Below, one piece after another: positions 44,096 to 56,111 of a stretch of DNA of 64,000 nt. How positions within the stretch are numbered: position 1 is the stretch's first letter; every line of letters starts with the position of its first letter. The notes beneath the pieces were generated by a model. The model saw nothing but the letters and a program-made list of their open reading frames with translations. It did not search any database and was not told the DNA's origin. The position numbers and the translations under genes are program-made. The stretch is taken from assembly GCF_027595985.1 (NCBI RefSeq), contig NC_073303.1, positions 378,254,034-378,318,033 on the forward strand, read 5' to 3'. The DNA comes from Sorex araneus (Eukaryota; Chordata; Mammalia; Eulipotyphla; Soricidae).

Positions 44096-45812
44096 AAGAA
44101 AAGGAAAGTTTACTTCATTTTTTGGTTTAATTTCTCAGCGGAAGTAGGATTCAGGATCAACCTCTAGGAGACTTCACTTAGCAGAGCAGTTCATGTAAAC
44201 TCAAAAGCTCATTTGTTCTGTGACTGTAAAGCAGGAAGATAGAAAGCAAATGAGACCTAAGATTCCCTTCAGCTGAGAGACATAATAATTAATGATCCTT
44301 GAGCGCAGTCATTTCAGCAACGTATTTTCAGGTGTAGTTTTCAGAAATATGTCTTCAGAATTTTACATGACAGGTATCTGGTTTCCTAAATCTTTCCACA
44401 CTTAAAATTCAATCCCACTCTGTTTTAAAGAAATTATGCTTTGATAAAAGTTTCTGACTCCATAAATATAGGTTTCAAAATGCAGGAGAACACAAGGATA
44501 AACCCAAACTCTAGAGCTAAAACCTGCCCAAATGAAAGATACCTAGCCAAGTGAGTAAAAGTAGTAAAGCAAAGATGAACTGAATGAGTTAAGACAAATT
44601 AATTTTAGAACTAGTTATTATCTAAGATAAGATGCATCATTGCAAAATATTCCAGAAATTGTTTTAAATTTAAAATAAAGCACATAATCTCGTATACGAT
44701 GCATTTTCAGTGACTAATTTGTAGTGAGCTATGACTCATATATTCAAGGACTTAAAGGTTAATCAAAAGTGCTTAGGTTATATCCTATATAATGATTTCT
44801 TGGAATTCAATTATTTACTCATTAAGCCATCTCCTTTCTCAGTAATGATATTCAAATGCACACATTTAGTATTTTTAAAGAGCTGTGATTTTGGAGGCAG
44901 AATTCAGCTGGCATTGCAAGTTGGACCTGCCCATACATCATTAAAAAGCAATACTTGAATTCTAAGCTCTCCATAGATGCTTATTTTCCCCAACTTCCTC
45001 TCACATATACTTATCCCCAATTTTCAGGTTTTCTGCAAAGCATTGGAAACTGGAAGTGACTTCTGAAGCATGGATTGCTGCCTGAGAAAGTGTGATACAA
45101 ATATTTACAGCTTGGAATTATTCAGGAGATTGAACAATACAGTGTGTCTGGGTGTGGAATATTCGCCTCAAGCCTGAAGAAGAAGCGAATGGGGTGGGGG
45201 TGGGGGTGAGGAGGAGAAAGAACAGAGGCGCAGACTGTGGGGGTCTCAGCCTGTCCCTGGGTTAGCCAGCTAACTAGTAGTTGTCTAGAACCACGAGTGT
45301 GAAACTCAGGAAAAGGCAGAAATAACCAAAATTTTAATCAAGAAAAAAAATTAACATCTCTTAAAGCCTGACTTAACAAAAAGGAATATGACCTTATTCA
45401 TTGAAGTATAATCAGCAAATCTTTTTATTCACAAGACAAAATAGACTCAAGCTATTATCTAAGACTCCTTATAAAGCCGAGCCACGGCCTGGCTATGAAG
45501 ACATAGAGATGGAAAAGGAACAATGAAAATCTTCAAACCATTGGTGTTCTTAAAAATATCTACAGCCTGAGCAAAGCTTTTTGATGGCAGGAAGAAAATG
45601 AAGTTTTGGTTTTCACACCTTCTGATTAACTTGCAATGCCTCCCAGCACCAAGGAATTACTAGAAGCTGAGAATGCTACACTGAGCAAAAATTGTATAAA
45701 TAAATCTAATTGTTGTCAAAGGAAGGAAATTCAGGCTAGCTATAAAAAGGGGTTCTGTATTCTTTTCTAGCCTAATTCACTGCATCCAACAAAAGGTTAG
45801 AAAATTATCATA
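44096..45812. other. No recognised feature except a G-run cluster
   Basis: Unique-looking sequence. A G-quadruplex-type motif lies at 45189-45209 and is listed separately. Confidence 0.5.
45189..45209 (+). other. G-quadruplex-type motif
   Basis: GGGGTGGGGGTGGGGGTGAGG: three G-runs of 4-5 separated by single T, with a further GG after TGA. This fits an intramolecular quadruplex at least in two-tetrad form. No promoter or gene is apparent nearby. Confidence 0.6.
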
Positions 45813-45985
45813 TGGTGGGGCCAAAGAAAAAGTCTTACACCTGAGATATTTGCCTGGCATGGGACTGACCCGGGTTCAGTTCCTGGTACCCCCTCTGGGA
45901 CCCTGAGCTCTAGCAGAAATGATTCTTGAGTGCAGAGTCAGAAGTCCTGGGCACAGCTGGATGTGGTCCAGAAAGACATTAAATT
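45813..45985 (+). mobile_element. Old SOR-type SINE
   Basis: GGTGGGGCCAAAGAAAAAGT, TTTGCCTGGCATGGGACTGA, CCCGGGTTCAGTTCC (B box), GAGTGCAGAGTCAGAAGTCC and GGATGTGGTCCAGAAAGAC. Confidence 0.82.
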
Positions 45986-46081
45986 ACATAGAATACGTAT
46001 AAAAATGGATTTTTTCTGTTTTTATCCATTCAGTTACGAATGGTTTCTTCTTTAGTGCTTGCACAGTTTATGCATATATTT

Positions 46082-46085
<4 letters not shown>

Positions 46086-46121
<36 letters not shown>
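46086..46121. repeat. (TG)n microsatellite
   Basis: About 18 TG units, followed by further TGTGCTGTG-rich sequence to about 46205. Confidence 0.97.
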
Positions 46122-46124
<3 letters not shown>

Positions 46125-47070
46125 CTGTGTGACTAAAGTATACTGTGAATGCTGTAGATGATTGCTGTGTGCATGGTTTGTTGTGGTAATGTGTGCTGTG
46201 ACTGTTCTGTGAGTGAACATGGCCTCAAACTCTTGAGGAAACTGACCTCAGATTACTTTTGTGTAAAATTGATATATTAGGATGCTTAACTCACTGAAAG
46301 TTTATGTGTCTGCGCCATATTTCAAGCAATCCCTCAGTGAGTTTTGTTTTTATTTGAAAGCTGCAAAGGTACATAACATGGGTACATAACAAGACAGAGC
46401 AAGGATGAGACAGCACAAAAAAAATCATAAAACAAATCGTGATTCTCCTTTTTTCTTGATGCACAAAATGTCTTCCAAGATGGAAAAGAGTTTAATCAAC
46501 AATATAAAGCTAGCATAATTTAAGTCATTTTAGAAGGATTGTTGTGGAATATTTCCAAGGCAACTTTTCCTCAAATCTGTACATTTTCTGGGAAGAGTAC
46601 AAATTCCTACACAAAAGTATAAATTAACACTTCTCTGGTGAGAGCAAGAATAAATTGTAGCTTTTCTGAAATCTTTTTCACCTTTAGATATTCCCTGTGG
46701 TCTGATATCCCTAAAGGCAGCAGTGGAAATCAGCACCTTCCTGATTATCACCTTTGCTGATAAAGCAAAGACATTAATCTTTGCTTTAAAAGTTCAGGTA
46801 ACAGAGCTAGTAAGAATTCAAGGATCAGTCATTGGATTAACAATAATAAATATCACAAAATCTCTCTATCTCCGAGGACACTACAGGACCCTCTGATTAT
46901 CTCCCTCTAGCCCAGTCTCCTTCCAGCCGTGATCACTATCAGTCTCTCTCTCCAGACACACTGTCCTTTCATTTTGACACCTGACAGCATCTTTCCTCTG
47001 TTTGAATTTTACACCTGTGAGGCCCTGACCCTCTACTCTTTATACCTGACCCTCTTTTCTGTTTTCATGA
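46122..47070. other. No recognised feature
   Basis: Unique-looking sequence, nothing identified. Confidence 0.5.
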
Positions 47071-47071
47071 G

Positions 47072-47106
<35 letters not shown>
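47071..47106. repeat. (GA)n microsatellite
   Basis: About 17 GA units. Confidence 0.97.
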
Positions 47107-47107
<1 letters not shown>

Positions 47108-47184
47108 ACCCAGAAAATTCCTCCTCTCTTCTCCATCCCTCACACATATTCACAAAATCCACTTGGCATCTTGATAAAAACTAA

Positions 47185-47715
47185 AATAGAAACCCACTCT
47201 TTGGGTGTCAATGCCCCAAATATAAAAACAATTATTTGAAAAGATAGATGCAGGCCTATGGTCATTGCAGTGGTATTTATAATAGCCAAGATCTAGAAGC
47301 AGTCCAAGTTCCAACACCAAATTAGTGATCAATAATATGTGGTCCATATACAGAATGGGAGAGTGTCCAGCTACACACAATATTAAGCTCTAAGGAAAAA
47401 AGGGAAATCTTGAGTTTTGCTCCAACATGAATGGACCTACAGAGGATCTTGATAAGGGAAGTCAGAAGGAGAAAGAAAAATATCAGAGGTTCTCATTCCT
47501 AGGTGGGAGATAAAGAAACAAGTAAGGGAGTAGGAATATTCAATGAAAACAAAGTCACCACAGAACTGAGGTGAGCAACAGGTGTGGGGTTGGACAGAAA
47601 GAATCCAGTGTACAGTGGTGGAGACATAGTAACACCTTGGTGGTGGGTGTGTACAATGCCATCCTATACATAGAAATATTCGCACTCTTATAAACTAATG
47701 TTACCTCAACTTAAA
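47185..47715 (+). mobile_element. Older L1 3' end
   Basis: GGTCATTGCAGTGGTATTTA then TAATAGCCAAGATCTAGAAG, GTGGTCCATATACAGAATGG and CAACATGAATGGACCTACAG, then GGAAGTCAGAAGGAGAAAGA, follow the L1 ORF2 C-terminal order in decayed form. The 3' UTR ends near CCTCAACTTAAAAACTTTAA. No TSD found. Confidence 0.8.
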
Positions 47716-47865
47716 AACTTTAAATAGGCACAAGACAGAACTGAGTTTAAATCTAATGACCATGCCTAGAATGTGGCTTTACTGTCCGTAGAATATGCTT
47801 TAGTTACATAAATCTGGTTGAACACAAAGAGAATTCCTATAGGTAATGTTCTAAGGAGTAAAAGA

Positions 47866-48110
47866 CTGTCACTGTCACTGTCATCCCGTTGCTCATCAAT
47901 TTGCTCGAGCAGGCACCAGTAATGTCTCTATTGTGAGACTGTTGTTACTGCTTTTGGCATATCGAATATGCCACAGGTAGCTTGCCACACTCTGCCGTGC
48001 AGGCGAGATAGTCTCAGTAGCTTGGCAGGCTCTCAGAGAGGGACGGAAGAATCAAACCCGGGTTGGCCGCGTGCAAGGCAAATGCCCTACCCGCTGTGCT
48101 ATCTCTCCAC
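47866..48110 (-). mobile_element. RTE-tailed SINE, antisense, well preserved
   Basis: Terminal (CACTGT)2 repeats, CCCGTTGCTCATCAATTTGC, hairpin GGCATATCGAATATGCC, GGTAGCTTGCCACACTCTGC, B box GAATCAAACCCGGG and head ACCCGCTGTGCTATCTCTCC on the + strand. All three modules are full length. Confidence 0.95.
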
Positions 48111-51100
48111 CAACACATGAAAACAAGTCACCATAATTAAAATATAGCAAAATAAAAACCACAGACACTTCAGACATTTAATTTTAAGTATAAAAATATA
48201 AAGAACATATACAATGAATAAATTAAAGAAATTTTATATGACAATAAATCAGTAAATGTGAAAATTAATAGATATTAATGAACCTATAGAAATGCCAAAA
48301 GAGAGAAATAGTGCTCTGAAAGATAATTAAAGAAATTATGTGTTGTGTGAATTATAGAAATCAAAATATAACATGAAGGCAATGTTCTCTTACCCAATGA
48401 TTAAATTAGACACCCCCATACTTCCAGTCACACAACTTAACTGTTCAACGGAGGATATGGAGGATAATGATCTTTCCAGTTGAACTGTGTTGTTCCCAGT
48501 TAACACCAGTACCTATGCTTGAGTTTTAAAGCTGGCTTTAAAGATATAAGCAAGATAAGATGTGGCCACACAAAGTAGGGTGGTTCTCATCCAATTATTG
48601 GTGTCTTTATAACAATGAGTGAATTCAGACACAGAAACACAGGGAGAAGAATCCAAGAGACTTGTCCATAAACCAAGACAAGCCCATATTTACTGGCCAC
48701 AACCCGAATTGTGTAACAGCAAGGAACAATTCCCTAAAATCCTTCAGCAGAGCAAATTCCTCTAATAGTTGGTTCAGTCGTCCAAACATTCGGATTTGTA
48801 GGGACGACTACATTTCTGCTGCTCAAAGCATTGAGTGAGTAGTGATAATGCATGGTAATTCTAGAAAATTAATAGAGAAAAGAGTTCCAAAAAGACAAAA
48901 ACATTCCCATACTTGATAATATCTATTGTAAATAAACTGCAGAACAGAAAAGTCAATGATCATCCTAAAATTGAAATATCCAACTCATTCTATAAGGCCT
49001 ATACTGACCTGATGCAATGTAAGACAAAGATGTTACAAGAATTTAAAAATTAATAGACTCATCTTCTTCATAAAATGAACATAAAAATTACCAACAAAAT
49101 ACTAGCAAACTGAATCCCAAAGACCCATGTCGTACATTTTCTAAGCAAATAAAGAAGTTATAAAGGTACCATACCCATCCTCCAAGTAGATTAATTCATC
49201 ATTATGGTAGGTATTTTAAAACAGACTTCTCTCAATAATTAGAAGGTGGAGGGTGGGAAGATGAGATGATCAAGTATGTAGAAGCCTTGAAAATTAAAAT
49301 AGATGAGCTTGCTGTAATTAACACACATGGAACACCGCACCTGAAGAAAACACATTAATTTTAAGTATGCATGGGCTATCTGTGGGAAGTGAGCATCTAT
49401 TATTAAAAGAGGTGGCAACAAATTTGGAGGAATTGACATTGTTTATGCAATGCATCTGGTTGATTATCTAAAAAACATATTTTAAAATGAAAACTTGAAA
49501 TATTTGTTTAGGATTGAGTAATAGCCAATTAAAACCTAAAGTACAAAATATTTAAGAATCTATATTTTAATGAAGAAATGACTAAAAAATAATACAGGTG
49601 AAGACAAATTCTTGTGCTGAAGAAGTCTAAATAATTTAAATAGATACTTCCCCTTCAGGAGGAAGAACAAAATCTTGGCCCCTTAAGTAGCGGGTGCCAT
49701 GTAATTCTTTCCCAAGAGGGAAGGGGAGAAGTGCTAGAGAGCAAGCCTAGAGAAACCGCAGAGAAAGCTGGCAGACGTCCCCCAGCCTACGAGCAAGGAC
49801 CTCATTAACAGTCACTTCACAGTGACTGATGCACCTTGACATGGCGGGATGAAGGGCCACTTGAACATGTCTAGCATCGATAAATTCTAATAGAGAAGCT
49901 TCTGACTTGACTCTTGACCTGCACCTCATAAGGCCAAGGTCATCAAAATCCACGAAAAGATGAGAAACTGCCCCAATTGCTCCAAATTCTAGAGGCAGGC
50001 ATAAGTGGCATGTACCTGAATGATATGTACCACTGTGGGTGAGATTTTGCAACAGAGAGAAGACATTAGGACTAAAAATATCTGAATAAAATTTTAGGTA
50101 ATGCTAATGATTCACTCATAGTTGATTATTTTATGTTAATATAGTACACAGATTTAAGATGTTTGTAAAAGAGATTATTAAATGGGAACTCTATGCACAA
50201 GTTTCTGAAATTTCTATTTAAACTGAAATTGCTCCATAAAACAAAGTTTTATTAACAAAATATCTCTTTTAGAGGCACAGTGTTAAGTAATCGACTCACC
50301 TAAAATGAGTAGCAGGGAGATAAGAAAAATTTGCCTAAAATAAGTGCCAAGGTGATAGTCAAAGTCATACTTTTCAAACTAGTGGATTCCAGGGGTTGAG
50401 GAAGGGAGGAAGGTACTTAGGGGGAAATTTATCCCCAAAGATGTTTATTTGAGAAAAGACAAAATGACTGAAAATGAAATCTAAGTTTCCAATAGAGGGA
50501 AATAAAATAACAATGGAAGAATCCCAAAGAGGCTAGAAGAAATCATATGAAAATAAAAATATTAAGACTTTAATGTACAGTATTGTTCTCCTGGGGTTGA
50601 TTTAATCCACTTTCCATTTTCATTTGTACCATTTGGCTTTTCCCCTCTGAGTTGCTGACTAAAATTTCCATTCACTGGCAGAAGATTTCACTCAATTAGA
50701 TATTCAAGGTGCATGAATGTCAGTATCTTCAAATCTGCTTTCACTGTCTTTCCCAAACACCCACTTCTCCTGATTCGTGATCTCAGATAAGGGCATCACT
50801 GTCTCCCTCTTCATTCACATCACCTGAGTGTCAACTTAGGCTCCAGGCACTGCAGATAATTACCAACACTAAGGGTTTGGGCTCCTAGAGATTGCTAGAG
50901 TCTGCTCTGATTTGGATCCATTGCATCTCTTACCTAAAACATTTTTCATTGTCCTTTTTTTTTTAACTCCAGTTTTGTTGGACTCTGTAGACTCACCTCT
51001 ACATCAACCAGGTTTCAAAAACAAAAAGGAGCGGCCAAAGTATTCCTCTGGAGTCAGGTGTCTCGTGGACACGTCCTCGTCCAAGACATAGGACCAGGTT

Positions 51101-51401
51101 CTCTACTAAGTCCTTGAGACCTCAGTGTGCCCTCCCTACCCACCCCTCTGACAGGACTCGGGTCTTCCTAGGGCAATACTGTCTGCGTCTACCTTCTTCA
51201 TGCAGAACGCAGTCACCTGGTTCTCTTTGGCCATGCTGCTTGCTTTCCCAGGGAGTCTCATGAGGTCTTTATATGCCTCGAAAATGTGTGTTCGTCATCT
51301 CTGAAGTTCCTGTCGAGCTTCATCCAGAGAGAATATCTTTAAATCCCAGTAAGCAGTACCTTGGATCCTGTGCAGGCCACATGTGGATACTTTTATACTG
51401 A
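48111..51401. other. No recognised feature (3.3 kb)
   Basis: The longest stretch without an assigned shrew SINE. At 49750-50050 there is a 101-codon minus frame with balanced composition, not recognised. The rest is AT-rich and unassigned. Confidence 0.5.
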
Positions 51402-51402
51402 A

Positions 51403-51454
<52 letters not shown>
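51402..51454. repeat. (TG)n microsatellite
   Basis: About 26 TG units. Confidence 0.97.
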
Positions 51455-51456
<2 letters not shown>

Positions 51457-51576
51457 CTCTTCTACTAACTAATTTCTTTTAAATCAAAATACCTCATTAG
51501 CCTTTCTTCTCCATCTCCTAGAGGAGTACATGGGAGACAAAATTAAAATGTAATCAAATAAGAAATAACTAAAACA

Positions 51577-51753
51577 GGGGCTGGAGTGATAGCACAGCGG
51601 GTAGGGCGTTTGCCTTGCACGCGGCCAACCCGGGTTCGAATCCCAGCATCCTATATGGTCCCCTGAGCACCGCCAGGGGTGATTCCTGAGTGCATGAGCC
51701 AGAAGTGACCCCTGTGCATCGCCGGGTGTGACCCAAAAAGCAAAAAAATAAAT
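51577..51753 (+). mobile_element. SOR-type SINE, near-consensus, with 14-bp TSD
   Basis: The best-preserved poly-A class copy, flanked by perfect AAATAACTAAAACA at 51563-51576 and 51754-51767. The tRNA-like head GGGGCTGGAGTGATAGCACA is followed by GCGGGTAGGGCG (A box), GGGTTCGAATCCC (perfect Pol III B box), body CCTATATGGTCCCCTGAGCA and GCCAGAAGTGACCCCTGTGC, and end GGGTGTGACCCAAAAAGC with an A-rich tail of AAAT units. There is no TTTT terminator and no AATAAA with terminator of the T+ type, in line with the SOR class. The intact promoter boxes and TSD point to a recent insertion. Confidence 0.97.
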
Positions 51754-51884
51754 AAATAACTAAAACAAACATGCATAACTATTGTTGTCTAAGAAAGTCC
51801 AAAGCACATAGTTATTTTCATTCTACTTTGATTCTCTCAGAAATTTTTACTAACATGGATTTTACTAACTTGGAGAGTGTGGAC

Positions 51885-52439
51885 CACCTTCAAGAGTGTC
51901 AAGAAGTTGTTAAGAGGACGAAGAACCTCTGGCTCGGGGCACATCTTTTCAACTCCACCATTCTTCCTGCACTAACATATGCCTCAAAGACCTGGGCCCT
52001 ACAAAAACAGGACGAGAACTATTCCGGTATCCCAAAGAGGAATCGAAAGAGCTATGCTTGGAGTATCACATTTCACTCAAGTGAGAGAAGGAATCAGGAG
52101 TTCCGACCTCTATCGATGATCAAGAATCAGGGATGCTGTCTTGTTTGCCAAGGCATCAAAAATCAGATGGGCCGGACACACAATGCGATTTAGAGATGAC
52201 CAATGAACTAGAACTGTTACTGACTGGTTTCCATGGGACATAAAAAGAACGAGTGGCCGCCCACCTACGACATGGTAAGACTTCTTCGTCAAAACCCTGA
52301 ATGAACAGTTTGAGGCTCTTATGTTTCTGGAGCGAGCAGATATCATTGGGCTACACTAGCACGGGACAGGGACAAATGGAGACACTACTGGTGCCCGCTC
52401 AAGCAAATCAAAGATCAACAGGATGACAAGTGATACAAG
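51885..52439 (+). mobile_element. RTE-type LINE, 5'-truncated 3' end
   Basis: Starts at the ACCACCTTCAAGAGTGTCAA point of the ORF (KSVEEVV region) and runs to a terminal GATACAAG. Readable remnants: EVVKRTKNLWLGAHLFNST, ILPALTYASKTWALQKQDE, RWAGHTMRF and RWYD-like C-terminal blocks. GGACC occurs at both ends but is too short to accept as a TSD. Confidence 0.92.
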
Positions 52440-52604
52440 GACCTGATTTCATACCATGTTATTTTCTCATCAAATACTCTTTTCTTTTATTTTCCTTCCT
52501 TATTTCCCACTTTCTCTAACTTTCCTTTTTCAATCCTAGGTATATCATTTTTCTGCTTCAAAAATTGTTTTTACTCTTCAATTTTACTCTTTTCTGAATT
52601 TTTT

Positions 52605-52680
52605 TTAAATTTTTTATTGAGTCACCATGTGGAAAGTTACAAAGTTTTCAGGTTTAAATCTCAGTTATACAATGCTCGAA
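52605..52680 (-). mobile_element. 76-bp L1 3' tail insertion with TSD
   Basis: TTATTGAGTCACCATGTGGA, AAGTTACAAAGTTTTCAGG and TTTAAATCTCAGTTATACAA are the extreme 3' end of the same L1 subfamily as 43550. Flanked by TCTTTTCTGAATTTTTT at 52588-52604 and 52681-52697, so it is an authentic, very short insertion rather than a remnant. Confidence 0.92.
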
Positions 52681-52697
52681 TCTTTTCTGAATTTTTT

Positions 52698-53929
52698 GAC
52701 TGTGCACCTGAGACAATCTACATTGTTGATCTTGAGTAATTCAATAATCTTTAAATCTAATCTGAGCCTCTTTTAAATACTTTAACTTCTTTGGTAAATT
52801 TATTCTCCTAATACCTCTCCTTTCATATTGAATTATCTTCATGTTTATCTCCTAAATAAAAACCTACAGAACAAGTCTGTAAAACAATGTCTTTGAGGTC
52901 ATCTTGCAATCACAAAATAACCATGCTTTAATTATCCAGGGAACAATGAGATGATATCTAAGATTATGCAAGATTTTCTATCTTACTTCTCATTTCTATA
53001 GGCATTTGTTGTAAACTTGGAGATGTCAATAAATGTCAAAATAACCAGTCTCAGTTAGAAATAATATTTCATGAAAAATAAAATTCACATAAAATAGCAA
53101 GATCCTAAACACGATAAAAAACCAAGGCTAACAGTTTGAAAGTTGTTCTCTATACTTCTCCTCAGAGTATGATAAAGAACTGAGGTGGTAAACTATTATA
53201 TTAGAAATAACGTCTTTAACCTCAGGCATGTAGGGAGCAATTTCAAAAGCTGTGCATAAAAAACCCTCACGTCCATTCTTTACCCAGTGTCAAAAGAAAT
53301 GAGTAGGATAAAGATTAATAACTTTATCATGGAGCCAGAATACACATGACAGTATAGTTTCCATAGTGAGTAGTCTGTAGGAAGAAAGACAATCAGATGA
53401 GTGTAGACACTCTCTGAGTAAGAAGGTACCAGAAATAACCACCATTTCATCACAAATAAACTACTCAGGCCTTGTCGACTTTCAACAAAACCTCACTAAA
53501 AAATATCATTTTTATGTGATATTTAATATGCAGAAACAAATACAAAGATGAATCAATCCTGGTTTCTGGCAGGAAAGTTAAAGACATAATCTTAAAAACT
53601 TAAAGACATAATCCTTGGTTTTCAACAGCCTCTCCCAACTATCACTTCTTTTCAATCAAATCCATATTCAAATCTGCTCAAATCAAAATGAAAAGTCACC
53701 CCTTAGCAACTCCCTCATGCCTGTTACCCATTGTTCTTATTTCATCATTCAGGCATAGTTCGAGCAACTCCTTTCTTCTTCCTTTCTGAAATACAGAGGT
53801 GTGTGTTACACTGTGGAACCAGACAGGAAGAGGCTACATATGTTCTCTCTCTCAAAAGGCAAACGCCATTCCTTCACTTCTTACTCAAAGTCCACTAACA
53901 CTATCTGATGCTATCTCATTTATCACTAC
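52698..53929. other. No recognised feature
   Basis: AT-rich. A small tandem of CTTAAAGACATAATC at about 53578-53612. Nothing else identified. Confidence 0.5.
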
Positions 53930-54065
53930 ATTGGATTTATTAAAATATAATTCACAGCCCTGTCCACTCCACTCAAATGAAGGATATGATTGAACGATTT
54001 TTAATATGCTTACAGCTGTGCAACCATCACCACAGTTGGTTCTAGAACACTCCCCGAGGTAGCTG
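53930..54065 (-). mobile_element. Ancient L1M-type 3' end, antisense
   Basis: TTTATTAAAATATAATTCAC, GATTTTTAATATGC and GCTGTGCAACCATCACCACA then GGTTCTAGAACAC follow the widely distributed old mammalian L1 3' end read in antisense. Confidence 0.5.
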
Positions 54066-54859
54066 GGTGTCTGTGACACAGCAAGAGCAGTAGGCTAGAG
54101 CACCAAGTAGTGCCCCAAGGGCTGGTCCTAGCTGAATGATACAGAAGAAGGCTGTGAGGATGCTTTCCCCGGTCCCAGCAAATGCTGATGTGAACCCCAT
54201 GCACACACCCCGATTCTGCCTCCACTGGAATCCAAAACGGCTTCTTCACCACTTATCCTAGGAGACACAACGTTTAAATGCCAGAGAGACTGCAAATAAG
54301 TGTCCTGGATTTGAGAGCCAGGAGGTAGAATTAATAGCTCCTTGCTCAAGTCAGTGACTTCCCTGGAGAACTTTATTTGAAGTGTGGACCTGCTCTTCCT
54401 ATCCACATCCCGCTGCTGGGCTCTGGCCCTCTCCTGCCTCCCTCGTCAGCTGCCTCCAGTTGCTTGCTTTTGTTTTACCCACCCGGTAGGTGAGTCTATC
54501 TGCAACTCCCCTCCTCTCTTTTCTCACATTCTCTCCCAACCTACCTCCTAATCATCCAGATGCTAATGACAATTAAGTTTTATCTCCAGTCTAATCCAAT
54601 CACTTTGCTTGGCATTTCTGTATTCATTGATTCAACTCTTTAAACATTTCCATCTCTTATGAGTATATTTTTTCATTATTTATTGGCTTATTTTATTTAG
54701 TCTTTTATTTATTCATTCAACAACTTGTTTTAAATGTCAACTAAGGTAACCTAGGGAGAAAAATAACATTTGAATTTAAAGTATGAAAAGGTGCTGTTTT
54801 AGAATAAAATTAGGGGTGATACAGGACAAGGAGATAATAATAGAATAATGAGAAGATTT
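54066..54859. other. No recognised feature
   Basis: Pyrimidine-rich around 54400-54560, AT-rich afterwards. Nothing identified. Confidence 0.5.
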
Positions 54860-54893
<34 letters not shown>

Positions 54894-55370
54894 CGTTGAT
54901 CATCGAATTTCTCGAGCAGTCTCAGTAACGTCTCCATTCGTCCTAGCCCTGAGATTTTAGCATCCTCTCTTTACTTGTCCTTTCCAATGGCACCGCACTG
55001 GAGGTTCTTTCAGGGTCAGAGGAATGAGACCCATCATTGTTACTGTTTTTGGCGTATGAATACACCATGGGGAGTTTGCCAGGCTCTCCCATGTGGGCAG
55101 GAAACACTCGGTAGCTTGCCAGGTTCTCCCAGAGGAAGAACTAGGCTATAAGATGCTTCTGGGAGCTAGGTTTTATAGTCTCTGGATGTTGGCCGTTGGT
55201 GGGATTACACAGCGCCGGGGGCAGTCCCTGGGTGTGACCGCCTAGCTACTGGAAAATGGGAAATCTAGATGGAAGAGGCCCAGTCCTGATCCAAGCAGGC
55301 TTGGAAGTCTCAGCCCCAGGTCCCCACACAGCAGGGTTTAGATATCCAACATGATCCTCTATGTGGGACC
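54860..55370 (-). mobile_element. Headless RTE-derived element with (GAT)n tail
   Basis: (CAT)n at 54860-54892, then on the minus strand the RTE 3' tail (TCGATGATCAACGGGATGAT), the RTE 5'-region segment with GGTGTATTCATACGCC hairpin, and upstream sequence shared with 26466-26290 (GGAAATCTAGATGGAAGAGG, GGGGGCAGTCCCTGGGTGTG). Two in-frame TAG codons coincide with those of the 26 kb copy. The 5' limit is uncertain: similarity to the 26 kb copy fades near 55325-55370, but the weak AGAACATCTTAT near 55486 versus AGAAGATTTAT near 54851 could place it further right. Confidence 0.82.
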
Positions 55371-56100
55371 CATGAGTATCCCACTCATGCTGCCGCCAGG
55401 CTGTTGGCTACAAAGGCTGATTGAGCTTCAGGGGATGTGAGTGGGGAGAACAGACTTGGTGGCACCCATTGAATGGGACTTTAGTAGAACATCTTATTGT
55501 GCATAATTGTAGAATCATTGTGACTCAGGATGAAATTTGAGGACTGAAGTCTTATAGATTTGCGAAACGTGCTACATCTGGTCAGATCTCAACCTAAGGT
55601 AATGACACGGCATTCACACAGTCACTGAATGTTTTATCCACCCTAACTAGGGGTGAAAATTCTGTCTTGCGTGTTTTCTGACCCATAGAAATTATGAAAT
55701 GTTGTTTAGTCCTTTCACACACTCAGTTTTAGGTTTATTTGCTCTGCACTAGTGGATACCTACTAGTCTCTCTTGTGGCTGAATATCATGGCAGATTGAT
55801 TTCTGAAGAATCGTTCTTCCTTTATTCCCATGATAGTGGCCAGAGAAAGCTGAGTAAACTTGATATTTTATATATGAGCTCTTCAAATGTGAGCAACACA
55901 ACTTCCCAACATGTGTTTTACTCGTACATTCTAGCTGCCAAATATTTCCCAGAATAAAAACGCTTAATTTGGGAGAACAGTTACCTAGGTGAGAGATTAT
56001 TACTGATTTGTAAAATGGTTAAGGGACCTGGAACTGGGACGCTTCTCTGTGGCATTCCTGGGTAGTAATCGTGGAGGGGCATTACTTCTGCAGAATGTAG
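55371..56100. other. No recognised feature
   Basis: Nothing identified beyond possible 5' continuation of the preceding element. Confidence 0.45.
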
Positions 56101-56111
56101 AGAGAATTCTT

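Noticed and set aside
49747..50052. 101-codon minus-strand frame as a processed pseudogene
   Set aside because: Balanced composition drew attention, but no parent protein could be recognised on either strand and no poly-A or TSD was found.
51577..51650. tRNA gene
   Set aside because: The A and B boxes are intact, but the sequence is followed by the SOR body and A-rich tail with a TSD, so it is a SINE head, not a functional tRNA.
54860..54892. (CAT)n as an independent microsatellite
   Set aside because: In all three cases the CAT/GAT run is the terminal repeat of the headless RTE-derived element rather than a separate locus.
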